Assembly: GCF_000972845.2 (NCBI RefSeq) | Contig: NC_040032.1 | Coordinates: 16,333,358-16,397,357 of the forward strand | Direction of reading: 5' to 3' | Length of the DNA stretch: 64,000 nt | Origin: Larimichthys crocea | Lineage: Eukaryota > Chordata > Actinopteri > Sciaenidae | The notes under the pieces: generated by a model | The model's database searches: none | Told to the model about the DNA's origin: nothing | Seen by the model: only the letters and a program-made list of their open reading frames with translations | Position numbers and translations under genes: made by a program | Shown here: positions 52,801 to 64,000 of the stretch, piece by piece | Layout of the letters: each line of letters opens with the position of its first letter | Position numbering within the stretch: the first letter of the stretch is position 1

Positions 52801-54224
52801 CTGCCAGAATCATTCAGATGTGAGCTGCACATTTTATGTGCACTCTGCTGAAGCAAGCAAGCAAAAATAAAGTGTAATTGTTCAGAGGGATTAGAAAGGA
52901 GGAGAAAGTCAGAAGGAGCAGAGAGACGATGTGTCTGAAATTGTATGTTTTTGACATTTGATTGGTCGAATCTTCTTCCAATCTTTTTTTTTTTTAAGGA
53001 AAAACAGCTACAGATGTAGATAGAAATACCCGCTATTAGGGTACTATTCTTTTGAAGGAGATGTTATGTTCTTCCTTCTAGATATGACATTTTGAAAAGA
53101 ATCCATCTAAATGGAGTGACAATATTCACCTAAACATAGAAAAGAGGACCACTGGCTTATTTCTTACACTAGAGATTTATATTTTAGTGCGTTCAGCCCT
53201 GTTGTTGATGGCTGCAAATCATTTTTGCAGTTGTTACTACTTGAAACCTGTAAAAACAGTGTTCATCTGATACATACAGAGTAGTTAAAGGAGTCCAGTG
53301 GAAATCTGTCATGAACAATTTCACATTCCACTTCTTTTTTTGTGCTAACCACTGTGTTGGGGTATTAGATTCAGACAGGAGTAGTAATCCTCATGGCATT
53401 TCATCGACCAGTCCTTTTTTTTAACAATGAAGCGCCTTTTCAAATTTTGAAAAATCTAATCGATTACAGCACAATGGTTGTCATCTTCCGACTGCATCTA
53501 ACCTCGGCAATTTCACGAGAGCACTTTTCCAAAGCAATCTTGAAACAAGAATTGAAACAGAATATAAAACGCAAACAATGATATGCAAAATCCTGAGGGT
53601 AGCGATGAGGGAGCGAGTGAGAAACAGAGAGAGAGAGAGAGAAAGATGTCTTGGAGCAGAGGCTTTTTAATATGCTGGCTGCATGTAATGTTGAAATTAG
53701 TTTTATGCGTTTTGGCAGGGGAGTGCCAGAGAGCAAAGCCAGGTGAGGGCCTGTGAGTACACAAGTCTGAAAACATAAATGCTGTAAACCAAAACACAAG
53801 CTGCCTATTGGGAGGTGAGGGGAAACAATATTAACACTGACAGTGATGGATGATGCTGCTTCCTGGAGAGTTCTGATAGATACAGGGCCCTTTAGAGCTG
53901 AGGAGCACCATGTTCTCGACTAAAAGGTGTATACCGCGTGTGTTTCACACAGACAGGTAAAACCTGCGTTTGTAAGGTAAAAGTGTAAGGTACCAATGTG
54001 AATCTTTTTGCATGATGATAGACAGGGTTTGTTCTGTTCTTTTTTTGCAAGCTGGACTGTTAAAGTAAATGTTAAATGTATTTAAAAGCACATTCATACT
54101 GAACGGCATCACCGGCACCGGTTCTGAACAGTTAGTCTAGAAGTAATAGACTATCTCAGCCCAAAATATACATTTCTGCTAATAAGATGACAAACGACAC
54201 CTGATTAAGTTAGTATTCATACTG

Positions 54225-54566
54225 CACTGTAAAAAAGAAAAGCTGGCAGCTGTGGTTGCCATAATTTTACCATAATAAATACGGCATTACCTTTTTTTTA
54301 TATTATGATAAAAGGACATTTGTACTGTTGAGTTTACGTTTAAGGTTGTCGTTTTATTCCATAGTTTAAAAAGTGTGTAGATTTTTACGATGCCAAACCA
54401 TAACAGTAAAAGACCATAAAATATGCCATTAAATATCAGTGTTCTGTTGTGTAAATAACAGTCTTAGTAAAATATGAATTCCCTTGAAATGCTGTATAAA
54501 AAAAAAAAAAAGTCATTCTTATTGGCATGTCATGTTTGGCAGTTTTTCGTTGTAAAATCTACAGAC
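54225..54566. repeat. Probable old interspersed DNA repeat
   Basis: It begins CACTGTAAAAAAG followed by GGCAGCTGTGGTTGCCA and many variants of TTTTACxxTAA. I recall this layout from a dispersed fish repeat with CACTGTAAAA ends. The right end (near TGTAAAATCTACAG) is decayed, so the limits and class are uncertain. Confidence 0.45.
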
Positions 54567-55259
54567 ATACAGGGAGGAGCCAAATCTCATTCCTTCAGTG
54601 CTACAATTTTTAATTGCCCGCCTTAAGAGCCGTCAGCCTGATCATTATGACAAATTTGTGACAAACAAAATTAAACAGGCAACAGTGGGGGGGACAAAAA
54701 AGACATCAGTGGTGAATGTGTACATTTAAAAAAAGCATGTATTTGTCTCTGTCTGCCAGTGGGTCATCAAGACTAGGCATAATGATATGTTGATTCTATA
54801 TCAGGAGAGACTTGATGTTCTCTGCAATTAGGTGGGAAATGTGTGCATATATCGGCACTGGCAATCTGCCAAAAGGAGTTGGAAACACATCGTGTATATA
54901 GGCAAAAATCCAATGTCATGCATCCCTACTGTTTATGTTTGATGTCCAGTTTTACAAATTTATGGACCACCACCGTTTTGGCCCCTTGAAATCAGCCTCA
55001 TTACTAACAAGCAACCACAGCTGCTATTAAATATTGTTTTTCAACATCTCCACCTCCTCCTGCTTGATTTTAAATGTCTAAACCAAAAGCTTATAACAGC
55101 AGTCATGATTTTTTTAAGTATAAATATGATCTGTAATTTATTTTTCTAGAAAAACAAACATATTGTGATTGCTACTAGAGAAAAAAATGTATCAGAAGAC
55201 TAGAGTTCAACCCGTATCATCATATAATGCTACTAGATGATTTGTCCCGGTAACTAGTG

Positions 55260-55410
55260 TGTTTATGTTTATGCTTTATTCTTTATCTGGATCCACAAAG
55301 TGGTCTCTAGTCCTCCCGGGGTCCACTCAAAAACAACAGTAATAAGACATCTATTTAAAACCATACAGTATCAGTAAGAGGAATAAAAATAAGTGAAATG
55401 ACTCTTCACA
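55260..55410. repeat. Possible fragment of a dispersed repeat
   Basis: The order TTTATTCTTTATCTGGATCC, then TAGTCCTCCCGGGGTCCAC, then ATAAGACATCTATTTAAAACCATACAG resembles, from memory, the tail region of a common fish repeat with a GGATCC...CCTGGGGTCCA core. The call rests on memory only. Confidence 0.35.
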
Positions 55411-58400
55411 TGAAACAATAACTAACAGTAACTCGTAACCTGTAATGGAACCAAAAACAAAATGTGTTTTTATGTGTGTGTCTGACTCACTAAGTATTAA
55501 TTCTCAACAATGTTTCCGCGAGCATCTGGAGTTCAAAGAGTAGACGCAAATGAAGTCCAGATCGGTTTATTGTTTTCTCAGATGAAGAGGAAAGGGGAGA
55601 TCGTCAAGCCCCCACTCTAAAAACAATAAATTATATTGTCTTCTGTTGCAACACTCTGGAGCTCAAATCGATGTTGCTCTTCACTGCAACAGCTCTATCC
55701 TAATGTATCAGCCAGCCACCTGTGGTATTTTGGCTTTAGAGCGATTCTTCCCAATCTATAGTTTAACCGTACAACAAGGGAAAAGGTTAGCGGAAGATAA
55801 GGTCCTGCAGGGTAAAATAAAACATGGAATTGTCTTTGATGATAAGAACAGATATGATGACTCTGTGAGACAGATTGAAAAAACACACAGAAGCAGATGC
55901 CGTGCTGTAATACTTCGACAGTTTAATTTAGCATTTTGTCGCTAAACAGATTACGTAGTTTCAGACACATTTCTGAAGTAATTGTATCATTCTTTACATC
56001 GTTTGCGATGCAATCCATCCTTCCATCCATTTCCATGCTGTCTCTACTGTAGCTTATTAATTGCGTATCCTGCGTGACACAGTAATTACTCTATGTAATT
56101 ACTATATCAAAGACAGGTTTGATATGAAACATAAAACTATATGTGGGATGGAAATTGCTTTTTGGAAGCCAGCAAAACAAACATGCAATCACGTAACAGG
56201 CAACATGTCACTGTGATACAACCTCCGATAACAAAGGCAAAAGATTTCTGATCATACTGACTGTATATGTTTTATTAAATCAATCATACATCTTATAGTA
56301 GGAGTGTGTTCCTCCTTAGAATAGCTCTTGCAGCCTCTTGTAGCATACTGCATTGATAAACTGCAGCTGGTAGAGCAGCGTACTCATGATTGATTGAGAG
56401 ATTTCAAATATTCTCCTCGGTTATTATTTAAGCTTCTCGCAGAAAACGAGGGCCCTGCTTCATGGTGTAGGAGCAGGTTATTATAAAGACCTGTACATTA
56501 CCATAACAGGTAATTGGAGGACATCGCTAGAGCCAATAAAGTTGAAGCACGGACAGATGGTGATAACAAAACATAGATGATGAACTAGTCTCCTGGCAAG
56601 CAGCTGTTATTCTTTGGAAACAAACTTTGCATTAGCATTGCTGATTTCAAGTGTATAATCGAAACACCTAGCACTGCACTAAAGTTGCAAAGTTGTTTTT
56701 CTATTGGCTTCTGTGTAACGAAAAAAGAATCATCACAGTTTATAAACTTTTTATTTTATTTATTTTTCTCCTGTGGTTTATAGCTTCACCAAAATTGGAT
56801 TTCAAGCCTGGCTACCCTAAGAGGATCTACAAACACATGTGGTGCACGAGCAAATCTGTGTGGAAGAGCACAGAGTGAAAAAAAATAAAAGAGGGAAAAT
56901 TAAAGTGGTTTAGCCTGAATGGATTTAAGGACCTAGAAAAGAATTTTTTAGTGCCCAGTCATTCATCCCTCTCATATCACTGGTAATATACATTTTTAAT
57001 GGTTTGTCTTTTCCAGCTCAGCAGAAATCTTGAGGCACTCATCAGTAGGTGTCTCACTCGCACCCTGTTTCATGCAGCAAAATTGTTGCGTGGGTGGCAT
57101 TAAGTTGTTGCATTAATCTAGTTGTATTAATTATAGATCCCCGTAAGCAACAATACAGCACAGCTGGTGAATGACTTGGAAAAATCAAAAACAATAGAGA
57201 CAACACTGGAGAGATAATTTCATTTTTGTAGTGTCAGTATGTCTCCTCCTTCATAACATTCCAAAGTAGCACTTAGAGAAACCTGATTATCCAATAAGAA
57301 CAATAAGCATGCACCCTATCTATTTTTCTCTATGATGGCAAGGCCTTTTTTGCCAGACCTTCATCTTTGGCCAAATATAAACATTTCTTCCAACTTCTTT
57401 TGGCAAAATTTCTGGACACCACACCTGAAAACACACCTGGTTTAAAGTCAAAAGTATTAATCTAAAACTGAATATTAATGACCAAACAGAGGTATGTGAC
57501 ATCATCTTTTTGCAACTGAGAAAAGAACCAGTAAGACCTTAGTCAGAACATGATGAAAAAAATCCATCGAGGGCCTTTAAGATTTCAGCCTTGGCTTATT
57601 TGGGGGCTAATGCCAAGTATGTTTTAATAATACAGATCCCAGAGTTTAATTTGTTTCGACTACCGGGGGCTTTTGCCTTTGTAAGTTTTGCGTCAGGAAC
57701 AATAAAAAATACTATATAGAACACATTTACAAAATTTGGCTACTGCTGGAAAATAATGGTGAGTCATAAGCAACATAAATCACTGCCATAATCATCACTT
57801 CATCAAGCTCCAAACAAAATAAGTGCTTTCTAAACTGTCAGATTTGACACTTCATCATAATTGTCCCTCTAGTGTCTCTTGGGTATTTCAGACTGAAGCT
57901 TATCACAGCAGCTGCAGCTCTGGAGGGCTGTGTACTGTAGATTTAGGCAGAATTTAAATAAAAAAAATTCAAAGGATTATGTATAGTGAAGTGAGATGAG
58001 GTAGAGAATAGACTAAATAAAATACGGTACAGATCAAACCACCTGTCCAACGAAATAACAAAGGAGGAATGGACTGTGTATAATGAGATTCGGAGGAAGA
58101 TAGGTATTTAACAATGTCTATTATTACCTCCCACAATTGTTGTCCATAATTATAAACTTCAGAAAGATTAGATGCAGCTCCCTCCATGCTCATCGTCTCT
58201 AGGAATATTTCTTCTGACCTGCTTCCTTCCAATTTGTTACCATCAGCCTTTTTCATCTGTATGAATGTATATTAAAAATGTGTTTGTTGTGTCTGGACCA
58301 GGTTCTTTCAATAGTGTTATTCAAAAAGGCACATTGCTGAATCAAAATGAACAGTATAAGCAATAATATTTCCCAGGGACTGCGTAACATTTTCACAAAA

Positions 58401-60902
58401 GATTTCTACTTTGGTAAATAGTCCTTACCATATGATCTGAAAGTACCTTCATCTTATCTTGCAGTGCCAACAAAGATCAAAGTTGTACAAGGGGTGAAAT
58501 ATGATCTATGCATTATAACTAACTGATACTTTGTGAAGTATTCTCCACACTTCATTTCCCAAAGATATATAAGTTGGTTTGCCAGTGTCTTCCAATTTAT
58601 TCCTGATGTTTTGTTTGTCTAATGCAATGCAGTTTTTGTCTTCTGTCCTTGACCATTAGTACTAGTTCAGATTCAGTTTCTGTCAGCCTGGATAATTGCA
58701 GCTTCTCTTCCGTCTTTGTACCCTGTTGAGAATCTAGTGTAGCTCCTCGAGGTCTTTCAAGACAGCAGGTGGTCACAACACCCACGCCAGCACTAACTCT
58801 TGTTGTCAGAGACATACATCAAAGCTGATTCTCACATCTGCAGCTGTTTGTTTATTCCTTCGCAGCGAGATATGAGATGAACAGCTCTTGATTTTAACGT
58901 GATGGAAACATTAGTTCTCTTCACACACACACACACAAGTCCCACTTTCATCCGCCCGCGCCGTGATCATCCGTGTTGTGTTATTGTTGGGCTGCAAAAT
59001 CAAACTTGTAAGCCACAAAACCTGCACCGTGGTGCATTACAATAAGGTCTGATTTGCCAAAAATAAACCAAAAAAAAAACATGAAAGAAAAACACATTGT
59101 TCATTGCCATGTCGTCTTTTTGTCAGCCATGTAGCCTTTCATATGCTGCAGTATTCAAAGTTCAGGTTTATCGTGGTTCTTTTCGAGGTAGTGAATCTAC
59201 CCACGAGGAGCTTTAACATCTTTCTGACAACCTCACATTTCGGGGATGTTATCTGTTCACGATGTTCTAATGTTTGATCTGTTAGGCTATTGTTTGCTTC
59301 CTTCTGTCATTGAACGCCACGCTGCAGTGTCACCATGGTGACTTATACTGTCAGTCATCACCAGTTTAGCCTTTTGAAACTGTCAGAAAACTGTGAAGGA
59401 CTCCACCCAGTTTTAGCTCTGAAAGATTTGACCGGAGAAACAGCATCCTCTGAAAAGTTCCTGGCCATGTGACATGAATACACAATGCATTTAATTTTTC
59501 GTGCAGATGTTCACATTCGTGGATTAACAGGAAAAGTTCAGGCAGTAGCAAGAACTAAAAATCTTGATAAGTCTTCATGTCCATATATAAAAATGAAAAC
59601 CTTATCACCGCTGATCAGTATCCTCTGGCAGGTTTCACAAACATGACCCAGAAACTTCTCCCTTATCTGCTTTCAAAGTGATGCGGACTGACAGTAGCAG
59701 TATCATGCATGAAGCAGGGTGAATAATTCAGTGTACTTTTTTAAAAGGACAAAAGACTAGGGGAGAGTGACAACTTGTCAGCGGGAGATAAACTCGAAGA
59801 ATGAATAAGAGATGAAGGCACTAAAAGTGTCCCTGCAGTCGTAGGTAACCCAATGCCATCCACTTTTCTGCAGTGTCCTTTTATATGTGTTTATCACTTT
59901 ACCCTTTCTCTTTTCTACTCCTTTTGTTGTTGTGTTCTTTAAAAGAAGAAACACAAAGATTTCTCCCTGTACATTTTTCTGCTGCTGTATGTCGACGCAC
60001 AAAGAAGCTGAAGCTGAGGCAGGGATTTCTAGTTCAAAAGGGGGTCACATGGAGAGAGGTGAAGAGATATTTAATGGTGACTAACATTGGCTGCTAATGC
60101 CTTTGGCCACTATGTGACTCACTTTAGCTCCCGTCAACGTGAACTCTGACCAAGTGTGTCCAACACGGCAACCATTGTGAGGGGCTGAAGGCGGGGTTAG
60201 ACGGACAAGACAGGGAGGGAAAGGGTGCGGAGCGTAACTAACGGATCGGCCAGGAGGCAGGTTCTGCTATGATTTGACAGTTTATGGTCAGTGCATTTAT
60301 CACAAATGTCATCCTTCATCATTGCTGAGCTGTACCACATAACACACATACATGAAATATATAGTAAAGGTCAGGTTGAAGGCATCAGCAAAATAGAAAG
60401 TGTTGGACACGCAGTGAGTATTTGATATTTTGTTGGAGAAAAAGTAACAAAAGCAATGCAATTGCCAGTGCTGAAGAGAATGCCAGTGTATTGTGTGATT
60501 TTCTACAGGAGTCCTATCATAATATGAGCTGCACGTCCTTGTGAAGAAAGAATATTTCTGTGTCAATCTGTGTTGTGGAAAACCTGATATTCAAAAGTGA
60601 GTTTGTGTACCAATATGAAAGCGAATACGTGTGGTTCAAGTGTTGATTTGTTTATGAATGCTGCATGGTGTGAAAAGTCTGAGTGACCTTCACATTAAAG
60701 TACACATAGTAAACATATATGCTGTAGTAAAATAAACATTTCATTTTCAATATTTTCATAGCTGTAAAACTGCAACATATTACCGTCTACACTTGAAACG
60801 TCTTTCTTTGAACAAGGACATACTGTGTATGAAATGTAAACAAAGCCAGTGCTCTTGGTATTGTATGTGATTCTGTGCTGCTGTGTTAACGCTTCAAGAA
60901 AG

Positions 60903-60926
60903 CACACACACACACACACACACACA
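60903..60926. repeat. (CA)n microsatellite
   Basis: About 12 CA units. Confidence 0.95.
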
Positions 60927-61072
60927 TTTTCTTCTTTACTCATCGATACATTCAGTGTTTTCTCCCCGTCATCTTTACTTCAGGCATATGATATTTTCCT
61001 GTGCACGCACATTCACTGACTGCAGGTCACCAACCATATGTTACTCCTCTGACTGCAGGATTTAAAAGGGCT

Positions 61073-61114
<42 letters not shown>
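61073..61114. repeat. (TAGA)n tetranucleotide microsatellite
   Basis: About ten perfect TAGA units in intron 1 or upstream DNA. Confidence 0.97.
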
Positions 61115-63390
61115 TTCTATGGCTAAAATCCACTGCCTTTCTTAAAGAGATGTAAATAGGTCTGCCTCTGGTACCCATTAGTGGCTTACACAAGGTCCAG
61201 TCGGTCATTAACATCTGAATGCCAAGGTCAGAAATCAAACATTGGATTTGAAAAGCACCTGCTGTTATGAAAAGGTCTCTGACGTGAAGTAGACATGAAG
61301 TACATTCATACACGAGGTACTAAAGAAGTAAGGAGTCATTTCTTCAGCCTGGATTATGAAAGAACCATTAACTTGAGGATCAGTCATTTCCATAAAGGTA
61401 GCACTTTAATATAATGGATACATACCCTTTTATTTGCAGTGATAACACAATACATTTTTAGACAATAAGTCTGAAATTTGCTCCAGAACTTGATCATGTG
61501 CACGTTATGTTAAGGTCTCATATTTTCTTTCTGTGAAATACAATAAATGTTGAATTCAAGTGGCTGTATCACTGTCTGTGTCTGTGTGTGTGTTTAGGAT
61601 ATGCTAATTTATGAGCCATGAAATCCATCATACCAAAATCTGTCATTTCCAGATATTTCAGTACTGTACACACACATACGCTACATTTACCAGAGAGTGC
61701 TTACTGCACCAAAGTAAAACTGGCGAATGTGTACATTTCCTGGTTAATCTGAGTGGAAAACGGTCGTCACGGCAGTGTAAGGTTAAGCGGTCTGTAGCAC
61801 CATGGAAAATACATCCCCCATCTAATCCCTTTAAATTTTTTTGGCAGATCTAGCAGCACAGGGAAAAACATTGTAGCAAGCATTACTGGAAACAGATACC
61901 ATGTGAATACACATTGTCTCATTGTTTAATGTTTGATTAGCTCAGCCTTCTGTAAAAAGAGCTCTCCCATTTGGTCACCTGATATTTGTCTCATGTTTGG
62001 CAAGAATAAATGAAATGGATAGATAATTGCAACCACTATTTTAATCATCAATTTACCCTAGTCGTTCAACTGTTCTGGTTTATATTATTGAATTTTCAGA
62101 TGATTTTCATAGTGTTGCAAAATGGAGTGCTCAGTGTTTTATATTGTTTGACAAGCGACAGGAATAAAGCCAATCTCCTAAAAAGGCCTGAGGTCTTAGT
62201 GGCAACAACAGCCTGTGACTAAAATACTTAAATAAAAGAGAGTCACTGTTTAAGGCTTGTTACAACATCAGTCAGCCAGCACTCTCACACGGCTCTAGCT
62301 ACCTGTCTGCTCTGTCCCGTAGGGAGGTGAATAAGCAAGCGGTCCGACACATCAGTGTGTCAGCGCTGCGAGCGGTGCCAACCACAAGGTTAAAAGGACA
62401 GAAACCTTTGCGTACGGCTGTTCACAGAGAGGTTATGCTAATTCTGATCTTAAGTGAGTCTGAAAGAGTTGTTGTTTTTCATTTTGTAGCAACGTATCAT
62501 CATAGTTTCATCACTTCTACTGGGGGGAAAAAGGTTAAATTAAATCAGAGATGTGGCCTGGCTTAGAGTCTGAGACAATCAGACCTTGTCACCCTTATTT
62601 TAATATTATGGACCCAAAAAACACAACTGCATACACACACTCCTGTGCCCCCTGAGGCAATGTTTTGAGGTAAATGTTTTTTTAAAAAAAAGCAAATTGA
62701 ATATGAGCAAATGTGCCACTTTGACTGGAGGGGCGATGATTTTAAATGAAATATTAATAAGAAAATGTCTCTATGTGTTTAAAGAGAACATATAAGGTTA
62801 AACCAGACTAAAATCTGCTAGGTTCCCATATTTATTAATCATAAGTCTTCAATCTGTAGGTCTCAGCATGAAAAATAAAATAACGACCTTTACCTCTCCA
62901 TCTAAGATAGTTTCTCTTATGAAAACCTTTGTGAAAAGTTGTTGTTTTTTCCCCATTGGAATTAGTTAAACCTCCACCGGAGTATTTACATATGACCACA
63001 GATTTTCTTTAGCACTTCCCTAAGCCACTCAGTCCACTAAACTGTAGTTTCTTCAGTGGATGCTCTCTGCCATGCCGTATCCATCATGCTTAGTGTCAAT
63101 AGTGCTGATGGCTGGTTTCCTGGATTGAGGTCTTTGGAGGAGGGACGGGTTGCATAGTGCCAGAGTGGTAATCAACTGCCTGTGAGAAGGTTCATCCAGA
63201 GAGCAGAAGCTCTGATTGGGATATTTAGCATAAAATGCCTTTGCTAGTCTCATTTCTGCTCTTTTACATACTGCATAGTGGGATACAGCAGCAGCCACGA
63301 CCTGCCAACTTGCCCGTAAAGTGGTCCTCTTATCGGCTGGGAATTTATGTCAGCATGCGTAGTGCAATAGCTACATTCACAGATAAAACC

Positions 63391-63432
63391 ACCTCTCTCT
63401 CTCCCTCCCTCTCTCTCTCTGTCTGTCTGTCT
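63391..63432. repeat. (CT)n/(CTGT)n pyrimidine-rich repeat
   Basis: A CT run broken by CCCT steps and then CTGT units. It accounts for the Arg/Glu-rich open frame on the opposite strand. Confidence 0.93.
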
Positions 63433-63634
63433 GATGGCTGAGAACAGAGAGTTCATGTTGCTGTTATAGTAAAGAGATAACTGATGACCTACAACGTCAC
63501 AGAGATTGGCACAGACGGAGCTTTGCGGCCCAGAAAAGGTCACTGAAGCCATAAACAAAATCAGGTGGTCGACGAGGGGCGAGGGTTGTTGATTAAAACT
63601 CCAGAATTTTGCTTATAACTCCGTGGAGACACTT

Positions 63635-63815
63635 TTTTTTTTTTTTTAAGATTATTTCTTTGGCCTTTTATGATAGGACAGCTGAAGATAGACAGGAAGC
63701 AGGGGGCAGAGACACGCAGTAAATGGCCGTCCGATGCGATTTGAACCGGGGCCAGCTGCAGCAAGGACTATAGCCTCCACACACGGGGCGGCTGCTTAAC
63801 CCATTACGCTACCGA
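63635..63815 (-). mobile_element. tRNA-derived SINE with target-site duplications
   Basis: Read on the minus strand, the element starts at 63815 with GGTAGCGTAATGGG, a pol III A box (63800-63811), followed about 50 nt later by the B box GGTTCAAATCG (63737-63747). An unrelated body follows (CCTGTCTATCTTCAGCTGTCC and so on) and an A tail, seen as Ts at 63633-63647. An 11-bp direct repeat TGGAGACACTT flanks it at 63624-63634 and 63816-63826, as expected for LINE-driven retroposition; the last two Ts of the left copy overlap the tail. Confidence 0.88.
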
Positions 63816-64000
63816 TGGAGACACTTATAAATGAGACGCAGACTCATCGACCAATCGCACCAGCATTATAGCTCTGAGACAAACGGTAGTTCAATAAGGT
63901 GATAAAGCAGATAAACAGCTGACATCTGAGGCAACAAGTGGACAGGGAGGACGGCGCCGTTTCATACCATCTTAAATGCGGGCGTTGAACAGCTAGTGAA

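Larger units (their letters stand above)
42587..64000 (-). other. sez6 intron 1 (incomplete) or upstream DNA
   Basis: At least 21.4 kb right of exon 2. I looked on the minus strand for a short ATG-initiated signal-peptide exon ending in phase 1 at a GT donor and found none that fits, so the first exon probably lies beyond the window. The region holds microsatellites, a probable repeat at 54225-54566, a possible one at 55260-55410, and a SINE at the far right. Open frames such as 55646-55945 (99 codons, plus) and 49118-49474 (118 codons, plus) have no recognisable similarity. Confidence 0.6.

Noticed and set aside
62299..62355. Possible exon 1 ending at a GTAGCT donor (minus strand)
   Set aside because: The frame MCRTACLFTSLRDRAD ends in phase 2 and is not a convincing signal peptide.

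Overview
The window is vertebrate genomic DNA, most likely from a teleost fish. It is AT-rich, intron-rich and full of microsatellites, and it carries repeat types common in fish genomes (hAT elements, Tc1 remnants, a tRNA-derived SINE, a short inverted-repeat element). There is no sign of bacterial gene organisation, an operon or a CRISPR array.

One protein-coding gene is clear. On the minus strand, 15 exons between 42586 and 4916 encode nearly all of an orthologue of SEZ6 (seizure-related protein 6), a neuronal type I membrane protein. The order is: Ser/Thr-rich ectodomain, CUB1, Sushi1, CUB2, Sushi2, CUB3, Sushi3, Sushi4, Sushi5, a 39-nt juxtamembrane exon, transmembrane exon, cytoplasmic tail with an NPxY motif. 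I placed every boundary by hand from splice sites, reading phase and recalled similarity to human SEZ6. All phases join, giving 999 residues from exon 2 to the stop. The first coding exon (signal peptide) was not found, so intron 1 probably extends past the right edge. Whether this is the a or b copy of a fish sez6 pair cannot be told.

Layout: 1-4915 is 3' UTR plus downstream DNA. 4916-8626 holds the membrane-proximal exons. 8627-15916 is a 7.3 kb intron. 15917-19164 holds five exons for CUB3 first half back to Sushi1. 19165-28280 is a 9.1 kb intron with a Tc1 fossil, a 58-bp palindrome and an LTR-like insertion between 205-bp direct repeats. 28281-28473 is a CUB1 exon. 28474-41311 is a 12.8 kb intron with a LINE fossil, a hAT element that itself carries a smaller hAT-type element, and a 321-bp inverted-repeat element. 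41312-42586 holds two exons. 42587-64000 is at least 21.4 kb of intron 1 or upstream DNA, ending with a SINE bounded by target-site duplications.

I found no convincing new multi-gene system. The most interesting points concern splicing of the SEZ6 gene (a GC-AG intron next to an exon whose acceptor has a TG repeat, and an in-frame 39-nt exon carrying the likely BACE1 site), the nested transposons, and the insertion flanked by 205-bp repeats.
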